A stretch of 64,000 nt of DNA from Streptomyces sp. NBRC 110028. Its GTDB lineage: Bacteria > Actinomycetota > Actinomycetes > Streptomycetales > Streptomycetaceae. Every line of letters begins with the position of its first letter. Position 1 is the first letter of the stretch. Shown here one piece after another: positions 40,858 to 48,749 of the stretch. The notes beneath the pieces were generated by a model that ran no database searches, was not told the DNA's origin, and saw nothing but the letters and a program-made list of their open reading frames with translations. The position numbers and the translations under genes are program-made. The stretch covers positions 1,047,931 to 1,111,930 of the forward strand of contig NZ_BBUZ01000022.1 in the NCBI RefSeq assembly GCF_001417735.1, in the 5' to 3' direction.

Positions 40858-42452
40858 GACGCGCCCCCTTCGTTCGTACGGCCCTCGTCGCCCGTCCGCT
40901 CCTCGGCCGTCGGCTCCTCGGCCGTCGGCTCCTCGCCCTTCCGCTTCTCGATCGAGGCGAGGCGCGAGGCGTCCATGGGCAGCCGCAGCGTGAAGACGGC
41001 CCCGCCCTCCGGCGAGTTCGCGGCGCTGATGTCGCCGCCGTGGATGTGCGCGTTCTCCATCGCGATCGACAGCCCGAGACCGCTGCCCTCCGAGCGGGGC
41101 CGGGAGGCGCTGGCCTTGTAGAAGCGGTCGAAGACATGCGGCAGCACGTCCTCGGGGATCCCCGGGCCGTGGTCCCGCACCTTGATCAGCAGGTCCCCGT
41201 CCTCGGGTCCTTCGGGGATCACCGAGACCCGCACCGGGGAGCCGCCGTGCTTGAGCGCGTTCCCGATGAGGTTCGCCAGGATGACGTCCAGCCGCCGCGG
41301 GTCCAGCCGGGCCACGATCCCGCGCGCCGCGTCCAGCTCCACCGCGTCCAGCCAGGCCCGCGCGTCGATGCACGCCGTCACCTGGTCCGCCACGTCGACG
41401 TCGTCGAGCACCAGCCGGGCCGTGCCCGCGTCGAAGCGGGTCACCTCCATCAGGTTCTCCACCAGGTCGTTCAGCCGCCGGGTCTCGCTGACCACCAGCT
41501 GCACCGCCGGGGCGATCATCGGGTCGAGGGAGTCGGCCTCCTCCTCCAGCACCTCGCTGACCGCCGTGATCGCGGTGAGCGGGGTCCGCAGCTCATGCGA
41601 CATGTCCGCGACGAAGCGCCGGCTGGACGCCTCCCGCGCGCTCAGCTCCGCCACCCGCTTCTGCAGCCGCTCCGCGGCCCGGTTGAAGGTGTGCGACAGA
41701 TTGGCCAGCTCGTCCGAGCCCGAGACCTGCAGCCGGGTGTCCAGATGCCCCTCGCCCAGCCGGTTCGCCGCCTCGCCGAGACGCTGCACCGGCCGCAGCA
41801 CGGTGGCCGCGGCCGCCTGCGCGAGCAGCGCGGAGCCGACCAGCGCCAGGGCGGTGGCGATGCCCAGCGACCAGGCGAGCGAGTTCAGGTCCTGGCGCTC
41901 GGTGTCCAGCGACTTGAGCATGTAGCCGGTCGGCCCGCCCCCGTTCACCTTCGCCCCGCCCACCAGGTACGGCGTGCCGTCCAGCGTGATCCGCTGCCAG
42001 TAGAGGTGGTACGGGGCGGACCGCGAGCCCTCGGCGGCGCGCCGCTCGTCCACCGCGCGGCGCAGCACCCCCGGCACGGCCTTCATGGTGAACAGGTCCG
42101 GCGCCGAGGCCGCCGGGCAGGAGCCCTTCTCCCGGGTCCGGGTGACCAACAACACCTCGTACTTCTGTGTGTTGTCCGCCATGCGGTCAGCGGCGTCCTG
42201 CAATTCGGGACAGGTCGGCCTGGCGGGCAGCGGATCGGTGTCGTCCTTGAGCGCCTTGCGGAACTCGTCCAGCGCCGCGTCCTGGGTGCGGGTCAGCACC
42301 GCGTCACGGTTCAGCCAGTACGCGATCGCCGACGCGGACACCGCGGCCGCCAGCGCCACCAGCCCGAACACCAGCATCAGCCGCAGCCTCAGGCTGAGCC
42401 ACCGCAGAATCCCCGCGGCCCAGCCCCGCGCCCGGCCGGGCTCCTCGTTCAC
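40854..42452 (-). CDS. afsQ2: Sensor histidine kinase AfsQ2
   Basis: A 532-residue kinase. A membrane segment at about 25-50 (LMLVFGLVALAAAVSASAIA) and another near 210 flank an extracytoplasmic sensor domain with two cysteines; HAMP follows. The phosphorylated histidine is in MSHELRTPL (about 286), then NLIGNALKHG (N box), DHGPGIPE (G1) and GSGLGLSIA (G2). It phosphorylates AfsQ1, which in S. coelicolor controls antibiotic production and nitrogen metabolism under glutamate-rich conditions. The C-terminal tail has (E)EPTAEEPTAEE repeats. GTG 42452 is taken as start, 67 bp after afsQ1. Confidence 0.93.
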   Translation of the reverse strand: MNEEPGRARGWAAGILRWLSLRLRLMLVFGLVALAAAVSASAIAYWLNRDAVLTRTQDAALDEFRKALKDDTDPLPARPTCPELQDAADRMADNTQKYEVLLVTRTREKGSCPAASAPDLFTMKAVPGVLRRAVDERRAAEGSRSAPYHLYWQRITLDGTPYLVGGAKVNGGGPTGYMLKSLDTERQDLNSLAWSLGIATALALVGSALLAQAAAATVLRPVQRLGEAANRLGEGHLDTRLQVSGSDELANLSHTFNRAAERLQKRVAELSAREASSRRFVADMSHELRTPLTAITAVSEVLEEEADSLDPMIAPAVQLVVSETRRLNDLVENLMEVTRFDAGTARLVLDDVDVADQVTACIDARAWLDAVELDAARGIVARLDPRRLDVILANLIGNALKHGGSPVRVSVIPEGPEDGDLLIKVRDHGPGIPEDVLPHVFDRFYKASASRPRSEGSGLGLSIAMENAHIHGGDISAANSPEGGAVFTLRLPMDASRLASIEKRKGEEPTAEEPTAEERTGDEGRTNEGGAS

Positions 42453-42519
42453 ACCGCTCAATTCCGTATGTCTCCGCCCCACCCGTGCGCAGCGGCGTAC
42501 GCGGCCGCGTCCCTCACTC

Positions 42520-43206
42520 TCACGCCGGAGCGTCCAACCGGTACCCGACCCCACGCACCGTGCGGATCAGCGTCGGCGACGACGGCACGTCCTCCACCTT
42601 GGCGCGCAGCCGCTGGACACACGCGTCCACCAGCCGGGAATCACCCAGATAGTCGTGTTCCCACACCAGCCGCAGCAGCTGCTGCCGCGACAGTGCCTGC
42701 CCAGGCCGCCGGCTCAGCTCCAGCAGAAGCCGCAGCTCGGTGGGGGTGAGCTGAAGATCCTCACCGTTCTTGGTCACCGTCATGGCCGCCCGGTCGATCA
42801 CCAGGCTGCCGAACGACGCCGAGTCGTTCGCCTCCCGCTCGCCACGGCGCAGCACCGCGCGGATACGGGCGTCCAGCACCCGCCCCTGCACGGGCTTCAC
42901 CACATAGTCGTCCGCACCCGACTCCAGCCCCACGACCACGTCGATGTCGTCGTTGCGGGCCGTCAGCAAAATGATCGGCAACTGGTCGGTGCGGCGGATG
43001 CGGCGGCACACCTCGAAGCCGTCGATCCCGGGCAGCATCACATCCAGCACGATCAGGTCCGGCCGCTGCTCGCGCAGCAGTTTCAGGCCATCCTCGCCCG
43101 TCGCCGCCGTCGCCACACGGTGGCCCTGGCGGGACAGGGAGAGCTCGAGGGCCGTGCGGATGGCGTCGTCGTCCTCGATCAGCAACAGGAAAGGCACGTT
43201 GGTCAT
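42520..43206 (-). CDS. afsQ1: Response regulator AfsQ1
   Basis: A 228-residue OmpR-family regulator. Acidic pocket EDDD (11-14), phosphoacceptor Asp55 in VLDVMLPG, and Lys near 105 in VVKPVQ are intact. The winged-helix domain (about 130-225) ends GVGYRLDAPA. The sequence reads as close to the S. coelicolor protein as I remember it, here with a three-residue N-terminal extension (MTN). It binds GTnAC-n6-GTnAC sites; one lies between this gene and sigQ. It activates or represses sigQ and secondary metabolism genes. Confidence 0.95.
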   Translation of the reverse strand: MTNVPFLLLIEDDDAIRTALELSLSRQGHRVATAATGEDGLKLLREQRPDLIVLDVMLPGIDGFEVCRRIRRTDQLPIILLTARNDDIDVVVGLESGADDYVVKPVQGRVLDARIRAVLRRGEREANDSASFGSLVIDRAAMTVTKNGEDLQLTPTELRLLLELSRRPGQALSRQQLLRLVWEHDYLGDSRLVDACVQRLRAKVEDVPSSPTLIRTVRGVGYRLDAPA

Positions 43207-43213
43207 TCTGGCC

Positions 43214-43230
43214 TACAAGGGGCCTGTAGT
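43214..43230. promoter_or_regulatory. CTACA-N7-TGTAG inverted repeat before afsQ1
   Basis: CTACA and TGTAG arms are separated by 7 nt, directly upstream of the afsQ1 ATG on the minus strand. It may be an operator or a leader hairpin; no regulator can be named. Confidence 0.35.
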
Positions 43231-43263
43231 TCGACCGTCGGGAACGCGCGACCTTGATCCCCT

Positions 43264-43279
43264 GTGACGAGCCTGTGAC
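43264..43279. promoter_or_regulatory. AfsQ1 binding site between afsQ1 and sigQ
   Basis: GTGAC, 6 nt, GTGAC matches the published AfsQ1 consensus GTnAC-n6-GTnAC exactly. Its place in the divergent afsQ1-sigQ region fits the known direct control of sigQ by AfsQ1. Confidence 0.8.
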
Positions 43280-43393
43280 AGTCGGCAGACAGCGCCATGA
43301 AACTGGTTCGGCAAAGTCTTCTGTGCACCGGCCGGAACGAGCGGCCGGGCAGTCAGCAGACGACCGAGCAGGCTCCACGACGGGGGGCGCGAC

Positions 43394-44188
43394 ATGAGCA
43401 CACTGCACTTCACCCACGACAGCGCAGTCATTCGCACGCGCCTCCACGACGCCGTCCGGAGCACGGAGAAGTCCGGTGCCGTGAGCGGGCGGGGGTGCGC
43501 TCGCGGCGCCGGGCGTCAGCGGCCGCCGTACATGGTGGCCATTGACGCGAAGCCGGGGGCCGGGGAGGGCCCCGGGGGGCACGGGGGTCCCGGGGGGGAC
43601 CACGGGGGCGGCAACGGGGGCAGCTCGTACCGGGAGGCAGCGGGGGAGCGGCGCGCGCAGAGCGGGGCGGAAGCGGAATTCACCGCGTACGTCCAGGAGC
43701 GCCGCGCCTCCCTGTACGCAACCGCCTACCACCTGACCGGCGACCGGTTCGAGGCCGAGGACCTGCTGCAGAGCGCCCTGTTCTCGACCTACCGGGCCTG
43801 GGACCGGATCAGCGACAAGGCCGCGGTCGGCGGCTACCTGCGCCGCACCATGACCAACCTGCACATCAGCGCCTGGCGCCGGCGCAAGCTCAACGAGTAC
43901 CCGACGGAGGAGCTGCCGGAGACGGCGGGCGACCAGGACGCGATGCGCGGCACCGAGCTGCGCGCCGTGCTCTGGCAGGCCCTGGCCCGGCTCCCCGAAC
44001 TCCAGCGCACGATGCTGGTGCTGCGCTACTACGAGGGCCGGACGGATCCGGAAATCGCGGACATACTCAACATAAGTGTCGGCACGGTCAAGAGCAGTAT
44101 CTGGCGCTCGCTGCGCCGGATGCGCGAGGACGGCACCCTCAGCTTCGGCCGTGACGAGGAAGAGTCCTTCGGCGAGCTCGTCGCCTGA
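43394..44188 (+). CDS. sigQ: Sigma factor SigQ
   Basis: A 264-residue ECF-type (SigE-like) sigma factor. A Gly-rich N-terminal extension (about 1-90, with GGHGGPGGDHGGGNGG) precedes sigma region 2 (FTAYVQERRASLYATAYHLT, DRFEAEDLLQSALFSTYRAW, then GYLRRTMTNLHISAWRRRK) and region 4 (LARLPELQRTMLVLRYYEGR, then EIADILNISVGTVKSSIWRS). It is divergent from afsQ1 as in S. coelicolor, where SigQ counteracts AfsQ1 signalling. ATG 43394 is used; a methionine near residue 47 (MVAIDAKPG) could start a shorter form. Confidence 0.92.
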   Translation: MSTLHFTHDSAVIRTRLHDAVRSTEKSGAVSGRGCARGAGRQRPPYMVAIDAKPGAGEGPGGHGGPGGDHGGGNGGSSYREAAGERRAQSGAEAEFTAYVQERRASLYATAYHLTGDRFEAEDLLQSALFSTYRAWDRISDKAAVGGYLRRTMTNLHISAWRRRKLNEYPTEELPETAGDQDAMRGTELRAVLWQALARLPELQRTMLVLRYYEGRTDPEIADILNISVGTVKSSIWRSLRRMREDGTLSFGRDEEESFGELVA

Positions 44189-44194
44189 GGGCAA

Positions 44195-44330
44195 GGGGAA
44201 AACGGGGGCCGGTGCTCGGGGGAGCGCCGGAGCACGGGGCAACGGGGAAAACGGGGAAAACGGGGGCAGGGAAAAACAGGGGAAAGGGGAAAACCGGGGG
44301 AAACGGGATCGGGGGATCCCAACGGGGGAG
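44195..44330 (+). repeat. G-run repeats (GGGGAAAAC type) downstream of sigQ
   Basis: Just after the sigQ stop the plus strand carries about a dozen runs of three to six G separated by A/C-rich spacers, including repeated GGGGAAAAC units. The layout satisfies the G-quadruplex pattern many times over on the transcribed RNA. No gene is present here. Confidence 0.75.
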
Positions 44331-44397
44331 AGCGGGTCAGGACGGCCGGGGGGCCTGTCCGGGCCCGTTCTTCGTGTGCGGCCGTACGGGGCGGTTT

Positions 44398-44411
44398 GAG
44401 TACGGATACTC
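44398..44411. promoter_or_regulatory. GAGTA-CGGA-TACTC inverted repeat
   Basis: A 5-bp palindrome with a 4-nt centre lies 38 bp before the ATG of the small membrane protein gene. A further weak hairpin follows at 44426-44440. No regulator can be named. Confidence 0.3.
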
Positions 44412-44448
44412 ATGCCCGCGTATCGCCTGTTTCGGCAGGCTGAGCCGC

Positions 44449-44763
44449 ATGCTGATCCGGAGGAAGACAAGCGACGTCCTACGACGCGTCCTCGATGTGG
44501 TCGCGGGCGACTGGCTCTCCCGCGGCTACCTCGCCGTGGTCCTCGCCCTGCTGGTCTGGGCCTGGGCGGACGCGAGCTTCTTCCCCTACGACGACGCCTC
44601 GTTGGCGGCGGTCGTCCCCGCCCTGTTCACGGCCCCGGCCAGCCTGCTCTTCGTCCTCCTCCCGGAGGGCACCGAGACCTCCTACTTCGGCCTGGTCATC
44701 GCGGCCGCCATGCTCAACGCCGCCACGATCACCCTCCTGGCCCGTACGGCGCGCAGCGCGTAG
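44449..44763 (+). CDS. Small membrane protein downstream of sigQ
   Basis: A 104-residue protein with a basic N terminus (MLIRRKTSDVLRRVLDVVAG) and three hydrophobic segments (GYLAVVLALLVWAWADAS, AAVVPALFTAPASLLFVLLP, YFGLVIAAAMLNAATITLLA). I recall the family as one of the small conserved actinobacterial membrane proteins of unknown role (SCO4225-like), but am not certain. It is convergent with the SDR gene, 20 bp away. GCTGAGCC precedes the ATG, a weak ribosome binding site. Confidence 0.65.
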   Translation: MLIRRKTSDVLRRVLDVVAGDWLSRGYLAVVLALLVWAWADASFFPYDDASLAAVVPALFTAPASLLFVLLPEGTETSYFGLVIAAAMLNAATITLLARTARSA

Positions 44764-44783
44764 CGGCCGGCGCCCGGCGGGCT

Positions 44784-45527
44784 TCACCACGGCACGGTCT
44801 CACCCCACCGGTCCAGGTAGGCGAGACCGGGCCTCCCCAGCCTCGACAGCAGCACGTCCACCACCCGCGGCACGGTCTCCTCGATGGTGAACGGCGCGTC
44901 AGGACCTCCCAGCTCCGTGCGGACCCAGCCGGGCGCCATGAGGACGAAGGCCCGCTCGGCGGTCCCGGACTGCTGGGCCTGCCGGGCCGCGAAGCCGCGC
45001 AGGAACATGTTCAGGGCCGCTTTGCTGCCCCGGTAGACCTCGCGCATTCCGGTCGTGTTGTTGGTGATGCTGCCTTGGCCGGAGGACATCGCCCCGATGA
45101 GTCCGGTCGGGGACACGAGGTCTTCCAGCGTTTCGATGACGCGCATCGGGCTGAGCGCGTTGGTGACCATCACCTCGACGAAATCGGCGGTGGGCACCGC
45201 CCCGATCGGCGTCTGTTCGTTGTTGGTGGTCCCCGCGTTGACGAACAGCACATCGAGTTCGTGTGGTGCGAGGCGTTCGCGCAGGGATGCCGACTGAGCG
45301 GGCTCGTTGATGTCGAGATGCTCGACGCGGACGCGCCCGCCGGAGCGGTCCGCGAGATCGTGCAAGGGTGTTCGGGCGGTGGTGTTCCGTACGGTTCCGA
45401 TGACGTTCCATCCCCGGCCGAGGAATTCGGCCGCCATCGCGTGACCGAGACCGCGCGACGCCCCGACGACGAGAGCGGTCGGTGTGCGCCGGTCCGCGTC
45501 CTTCGATGACATGTCCTTGGATGACAC
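44784..45527 (-). CDS. Short-chain dehydrogenase/reductase
   Basis: A 247-residue SDR. ALVVGASRGLGHAMA (about 18-32) is the NAD(P)-binding loop, NAG in VLFVNAGTT and the catalytic Ser in GAMSSGQGS are present, and YRGSKAAL supplies the catalytic Tyr and Lys. The substrate is unknown. The start is a 15-bp duplication: GTGTCATCCAAGGAC and ATGTCATCGAAGGAC in tandem encode VSSKDMSSKD, so translation may begin at GTG 45527 or ATG 45512. It is divergent from an AsnC-type regulator 104 bp away, which may control it. Confidence 0.85.
   Translation of the reverse strand: MSSKDMSSKDADRRTPTALVVGASRGLGHAMAAEFLGRGWNVIGTVRNTTARTPLHDLADRSGGRVRVEHLDINEPAQSASLRERLAPHELDVLFVNAGTTNNEQTPIGAVPTADFVEVMVTNALSPMRVIETLEDLVSPTGLIGAMSSGQGSITNNTTGMREVYRGSKAALNMFLRGFAARQAQQSGTAERAFVLMAPGWVRTELGGPDAPFTIEETVPRVVDVLLSRLGRPGLAYLDRWGETVPW
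45498..45527 (-). repeat. 15-bp tandem duplication at the SDR start
   Basis: Two adjacent 15-bp units differ at two positions and give two start codons, each followed by AAGGAC. The AAGGAC of the first copy directly precedes the ATG of the second. Confidence 0.75.
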
Positions 45528-45618
45528 TCCGCGCCATCTCCCTTCTTCGCGTCGTGAGCTGATGCGCGTCGAGTTTTCCGCCGCCCGCCCCTCAGGGCAC
45601 GTCGGGAGCGCGTATTTG

Positions 45619-45624
45619 TACGAT
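45619..45624 (+). promoter_or_regulatory. -10 element of a leaderless promoter for the AsnC-type gene
   Basis: TACGAT is followed by 7 nt and the GTG at 45632. Confidence 0.5.
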
Positions 45625-45631
45625 TGCCCGC

Positions 45632-46762
45632 GTGACGGGAGCCTTCATGCCGGAATCCACCGCTGTGCGGCCCGACGATGTGCGGATCATGCGCGCGCTC
45701 CAGGTCGCTCCGCGGGCCTCGTTCGCCTCGATCGCGGCGGCGCTCGGCCTCACCGAGAGTGCCGTCAGCCGCCGCTACCGTCGGCTGCGTGCCGATGGCG
45801 TCATCCGCGTCGCCGGTGTGGTCGATCCGGGGGCGCTGGGGCAGAGCAAGTGGCTGGTGCGGCTGCGCTGCCGCCCCGGTGGCGTCACGGCGATCGCCGA
45901 CGCCCTCGCGCGGCGCGACGACGTCAGCTGGGTGGCCCTCACCGCCGCGGGTTCCGAAATCACCTGCGCGGTCCGGTCGCGCACCCGGGAGCAGCGCGAA
46001 GATCTCCTCGGTCGGCGCCTGCCGCGCACCGCGTCGGTGATCGACATCAACGCGTCCGCGATGCTCCGTCAGTTCGTCGGGGGCCGCGGCCACTACTGGG
46101 CCGCTCTGCGCGGCACGCTGACTCCGGAGCAGGAGTCGATGCTCGGGAAGGGCGGCCATCCGTTCACGGAGGGCCCGGTCGTCGCCCGCGAACCCCTCCG
46201 GCTCACCGCCGAGGACGAGAAGCTGCTCGACCTGCTCGCCGCGGACGGCCGCGCCGGCCTCGTCGACCTCGCCGCGGCCGCCGGCCTCACACCCGGGCGC
46301 GCGTCACGCCGCCTCGACGCCTTGACCCAGCGCCGCGTCGTCCACATCGACGTCGAGATCGCCGCGGCGGCCCTGGGCTATCGGACCCAGGCGAACCTGT
46401 GGCTCCACGTCCACCCGTCGGCGGTCAAGAGCGTCGGACGCGCCCTTGCGCGGGAGCCCGGGATCGCCTTCGCCGCGGCCGTCTCCGGGCCCCACAACAT
46501 CCACGCCGTCGCGCATTGCCGGGACCTCGACGAACTCTTCGAATTCACCACGGACCGCATCGGTTCCCTGCCCGGCCTCCAGAGCATGGAGGTCTCTCCC
46601 CTGCACCACCAGGTCAAGCAGGCCGGCACGCTCCTGTCCGGCGGCCGTCTCGTCGAGCCCTCCCACAGAGCCGCGAAGCGGTCGGACGCGCCGGCCGGCG
46701 AAGGCCGCCGGGGGCCGGGACTTCCGCGTCGCGCGCGGGAATCCTGCCCTCCAGTGGTCTGA
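45632..46762 (+). CDS. Lrp/AsnC family regulator with two modules
   Basis: A 376-residue protein, about twice the length of a classical Lrp. The first module has a helix-turn-helix at about 13-60 (DDVRIMRALQVAPRASFASI, then LTESAVSRRYRRLRADGVIR) and a ligand-binding (RAM) part. The second begins near residue 190 (LTAEDEKLLDLLAADGRAGL, then TPGRASRRLDALTQRRVVHI) with its own effector part. This duplicated arrangement is common in actinomycetes. A Pro/Arg/Ala-rich tail follows from about residue 345. It may control the divergent SDR gene. The GTG start is set by the 7-nt leaderless spacing; an ATG at 45647 is also possible. Confidence 0.88.
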   Translation: MTGAFMPESTAVRPDDVRIMRALQVAPRASFASIAAALGLTESAVSRRYRRLRADGVIRVAGVVDPGALGQSKWLVRLRCRPGGVTAIADALARRDDVSWVALTAAGSEITCAVRSRTREQREDLLGRRLPRTASVIDINASAMLRQFVGGRGHYWAALRGTLTPEQESMLGKGGHPFTEGPVVAREPLRLTAEDEKLLDLLAADGRAGLVDLAAAAGLTPGRASRRLDALTQRRVVHIDVEIAAAALGYRTQANLWLHVHPSAVKSVGRALAREPGIAFAAAVSGPHNIHAVAHCRDLDELFEFTTDRIGSLPGLQSMEVSPLHHQVKQAGTLLSGGRLVEPSHRAAKRSDAPAGEGRRGPGLPRRARESCPPVV

Positions 46763-46953
46763 GGGAATTCTGGTTCCTTGGGCGGCGCGTTTCTTTGCTT
46801 TTCCCTAGTGTGGCGCCGACAAACGCCAAGATTCTGGGCAGTCGATACCTGCCCGTTGATACTCTCCCTTCCGTCGCCCCTGCCGCCCGGAACGCGAGCC
46901 GTGTGGGGGTGAAATGACGGATCGTGTATTTCCGTACTCGATGGGAGAGACTT

Positions 46954-47187
46954 ATGAAGAAGGCTATGCGCGTGAAGGCGCTCGCCGTAGCCGCGGTTGC
47001 CACGGCTGCCGTCGCCCTGCCGCTCGTGACGGCGGGCACCGCCTCCGCCGAGACCCGTCTCCTCCCGCACTACACGTACTCCTTCCAGGAGTGCCAGACG
47101 CTGGGCAACCGGGCGGCACAGGCCGGTCAGCTGAGCGGCTTCAGCTGTGTCCGGGAAGGCAGCTGGGTCGTCATGTACCCCTGGTAA
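46954..47187 (+). CDS. Small secreted protein with two cysteines
   Basis: A 77-residue precursor. The signal peptide (KALAVAAVATAAVALPLVTA) is cleaved near TASAE (about residue 35), leaving about 42 residues with Cys in FQECQTLG and in GFSCVREG, likely disulfide-bonded, and an aromatic C terminus (WVVMYPW). ATG follows GGGAGA at 46943-46948. Streptomyces encode many such small exported peptides of unknown role; a bacteriocin or signal is possible but not supported by context. Confidence 0.7.
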   Translation: MKKAMRVKALAVAAVATAAVALPLVTAGTASAETRLLPHYTYSFQECQTLGNRAAQAGQLSGFSCVREGSWVVMYPW

Positions 47188-47246
47188 ACAGCCTCTGGTA
47201 AACGGCACTTCCGGCGGCCCTTTTCCGGCCGTGTGCTGAATACCCC

Positions 47247-47282
47247 GGCGGGGCGCCACGATTCCAGGGCGCCTCGCCTTTT
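47247..47282. terminator. Terminator with T-run
   Basis: GGCGGGGCGCC (47247-47257) pairs with GGCGCCTCGCC (47268-47278), one mismatch, followed by TTTT. It lies after the small secreted protein gene and before the convergent kinase gene. Confidence 0.7.
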
Positions 47283-47380
47283 CGTATCACGTGAAAGCCG
47301 TCGCGTCCCGCGGGCGTACCGACCGAATGCCGCACCGCCGCCCTCGGCCGGTACGTGCCGCGGGATGAGGCCCGCGCCGC

Positions 47381-48013
47381 TCAAGCCCGTGCGTTCTCCC
47401 GCCGCCGCCCCGCCGTGGCCGCCATCGCTATCCGCTCCAGCGCCTCGTCCCGGCCGCACGCGTACGCGCCCAGCGCCGTCTGCCGCTCCACGATGCCGCG
47501 CTCGGACCGCATCAGCCGCCAGCCCCGCCGCACCAGGTACGGCGCCGACTTGCGCCCCTCCCGCAGATCGCGCGTCAGCCGCCGCCGGAACGTGGTCGAG
47601 GGCCGCCCCCGCAGACAGATCGCGTCCGCCAGCAGCCCCGACGCCCGGCACCGGTCGACGATGTCCGCCGCGAAGATCCCCTCCGCCACGAACAGCGATG
47701 CCGCCCCGATGTCCATCGGCTCCTCGCCCACCCGCGAGCTGGAGGCGATGTCGTACACCGGCACCGTCGTCCGCGATGTCCGGCACAACGCCTCGACCGC
47801 TGCCACCGCCGCGTCCGCGTCCCACGCCAACGGCGAGTCCCAGTCGGCCCCTTCATCCCCGGCGAGCTGCGGGAGCGTCGGATCGTCCCCCTCCTTGTAG
47901 AAGTCGTCGAGATTCAGCACGGGCAGCCCGGTACGGGCCGCGAGGGACGACTTTCCCGACCCCGAGGGCCCGGTGAGCAGGACGACGCGCGCGGAGGCTG
48001 GATGAAGGGTCAC
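47381..48013 (-). CDS. Uridine kinase-like P-loop protein
   Basis: A 210-residue P-loop NTPase. Walker A is GPSGSGKSS (15-23), and LNLDDFYKEGDDPTLPQ supplies the DDFY motif of uridine/pantothenate-type kinases; PVYDIASSSR and EGIFAADIV fit the nucleoside-binding and Walker B regions. FRRRLTRDLREGRK is a lid-like arginine cluster. It probably phosphorylates uridine or a related nucleoside, which would connect it to the salvage genes in this window, though it has no copy of their operator in the short upstream region. GTG 48013 places the P-loop at the usual distance from the N terminus. Confidence 0.8.
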   Translation of the reverse strand: MTLHPASARVVLLTGPSGSGKSSLAARTGLPVLNLDDFYKEGDDPTLPQLAGDEGADWDSPLAWDADAAVAAVEALCRTSRTTVPVYDIASSSRVGEEPMDIGAASLFVAEGIFAADIVDRCRASGLLADAICLRGRPSTTFRRRLTRDLREGRKSAPYLVRRGWRLMRSERGIVERQTALGAYACGRDEALERIAMAATAGRRRENARA

Positions 48014-48102
48014 GGAACACCAGTGTGCTGCATCCACCGTCCCGCATGAACGGAAAGACCGCCGGCGCCCCTCTTGCATGTTCTATGCCATGCCCCATAA
48101 GT

Positions 48103-48114
48103 TACCGACAGGTA
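48103..48114. promoter_or_regulatory. Candidate operator for the TetR-type gene
   Basis: TACC-GACA-GGTA forms a small palindrome 19 bp before the GTG at 48134; it is the only symmetric element in the short divergent region with the kinase gene. Confidence 0.4.
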
Positions 48115-48133
48115 GATCAGAAGGGGTGAGCAG

Positions 48134-48739
48134 GTGAGCCCGCGCAGGAGTGACAGCCGGGACCGGATGATTCTCAGCGCCGCCGCCCTGTTGCGCGAGC
48201 ATGGCGCGAGCGCGACCAGTATCGACCGGGTGCTCGCCCACAGCGGAGCGCCGCGCGGCTCGGTGTATCACCACTTTCCCGGCGGACGGACGCAGCTCAT
48301 CGACGAAGCGGTCGCGCTGGCGGGCGACTTCATCGCCGGGCTGATCGCTGCCGCCACGCAGGCCGACGATCCTGTGCGGGCTGTCGACGCGTTCTTCGCG
48401 TTGTGGCGCGACCGGTTGGTGGAGAGCGGCTTCCGGGCGGGCTGTCCGATCGTGGCGGTGGCCGTGGAGACCAACGACGACGCACCTCAGCTGGCCCGCT
48501 CCGCCGCCACCGTCTTCGCCCGGTGGCGGGAGGCACTTGCGGTCCTGTTCATCCGGCACGGTCTGACCGAGGAACGCGGCCGGAGGCTCGGCGCCTTCAT
48601 CATCGCGGCGGTCGAAGGCGCGGTGATCATGTGCCGTGCCGAGCAGAGCACCGCTCCGCTGGAAGCTGCCGCCGCCGAGATCCACGACCTGCTGCTCAAC
48701 GCCCTGCCCCAACGGCCCGAGGCCGGATCCCAGCCCTGA
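48134..48739 (+). CDS. TetR family regulator
   Basis: A 201-residue repressor. The helix-turn-helix is at about 9-55: RMILSAAALLREHGASATSI, then APRGSVYHHFPGGRTQLIDE. GSVYHHFPGG is the YxaF/LmrA-subgroup signature. The effector domain contains FRAGCPIVAVAVE. It precedes an enoyl-CoA hydratase gene by 10 bp and a thioesterase gene, so it probably senses an acyl-CoA or lipid-like effector and controls the three-gene operon including itself. GTG follows GGGGTGAGCAG. Confidence 0.9.
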   Translation: MSPRRSDSRDRMILSAAALLREHGASATSIDRVLAHSGAPRGSVYHHFPGGRTQLIDEAVALAGDFIAGLIAAATQADDPVRAVDAFFALWRDRLVESGFRAGCPIVAVAVETNDDAPQLARSAATVFARWREALAVLFIRHGLTEERGRRLGAFIIAAVEGAVIMCRAEQSTAPLEAAAAEIHDLLLNALPQRPEAGSQP

Positions 48740-48749
48740 AGGAGCCGTC

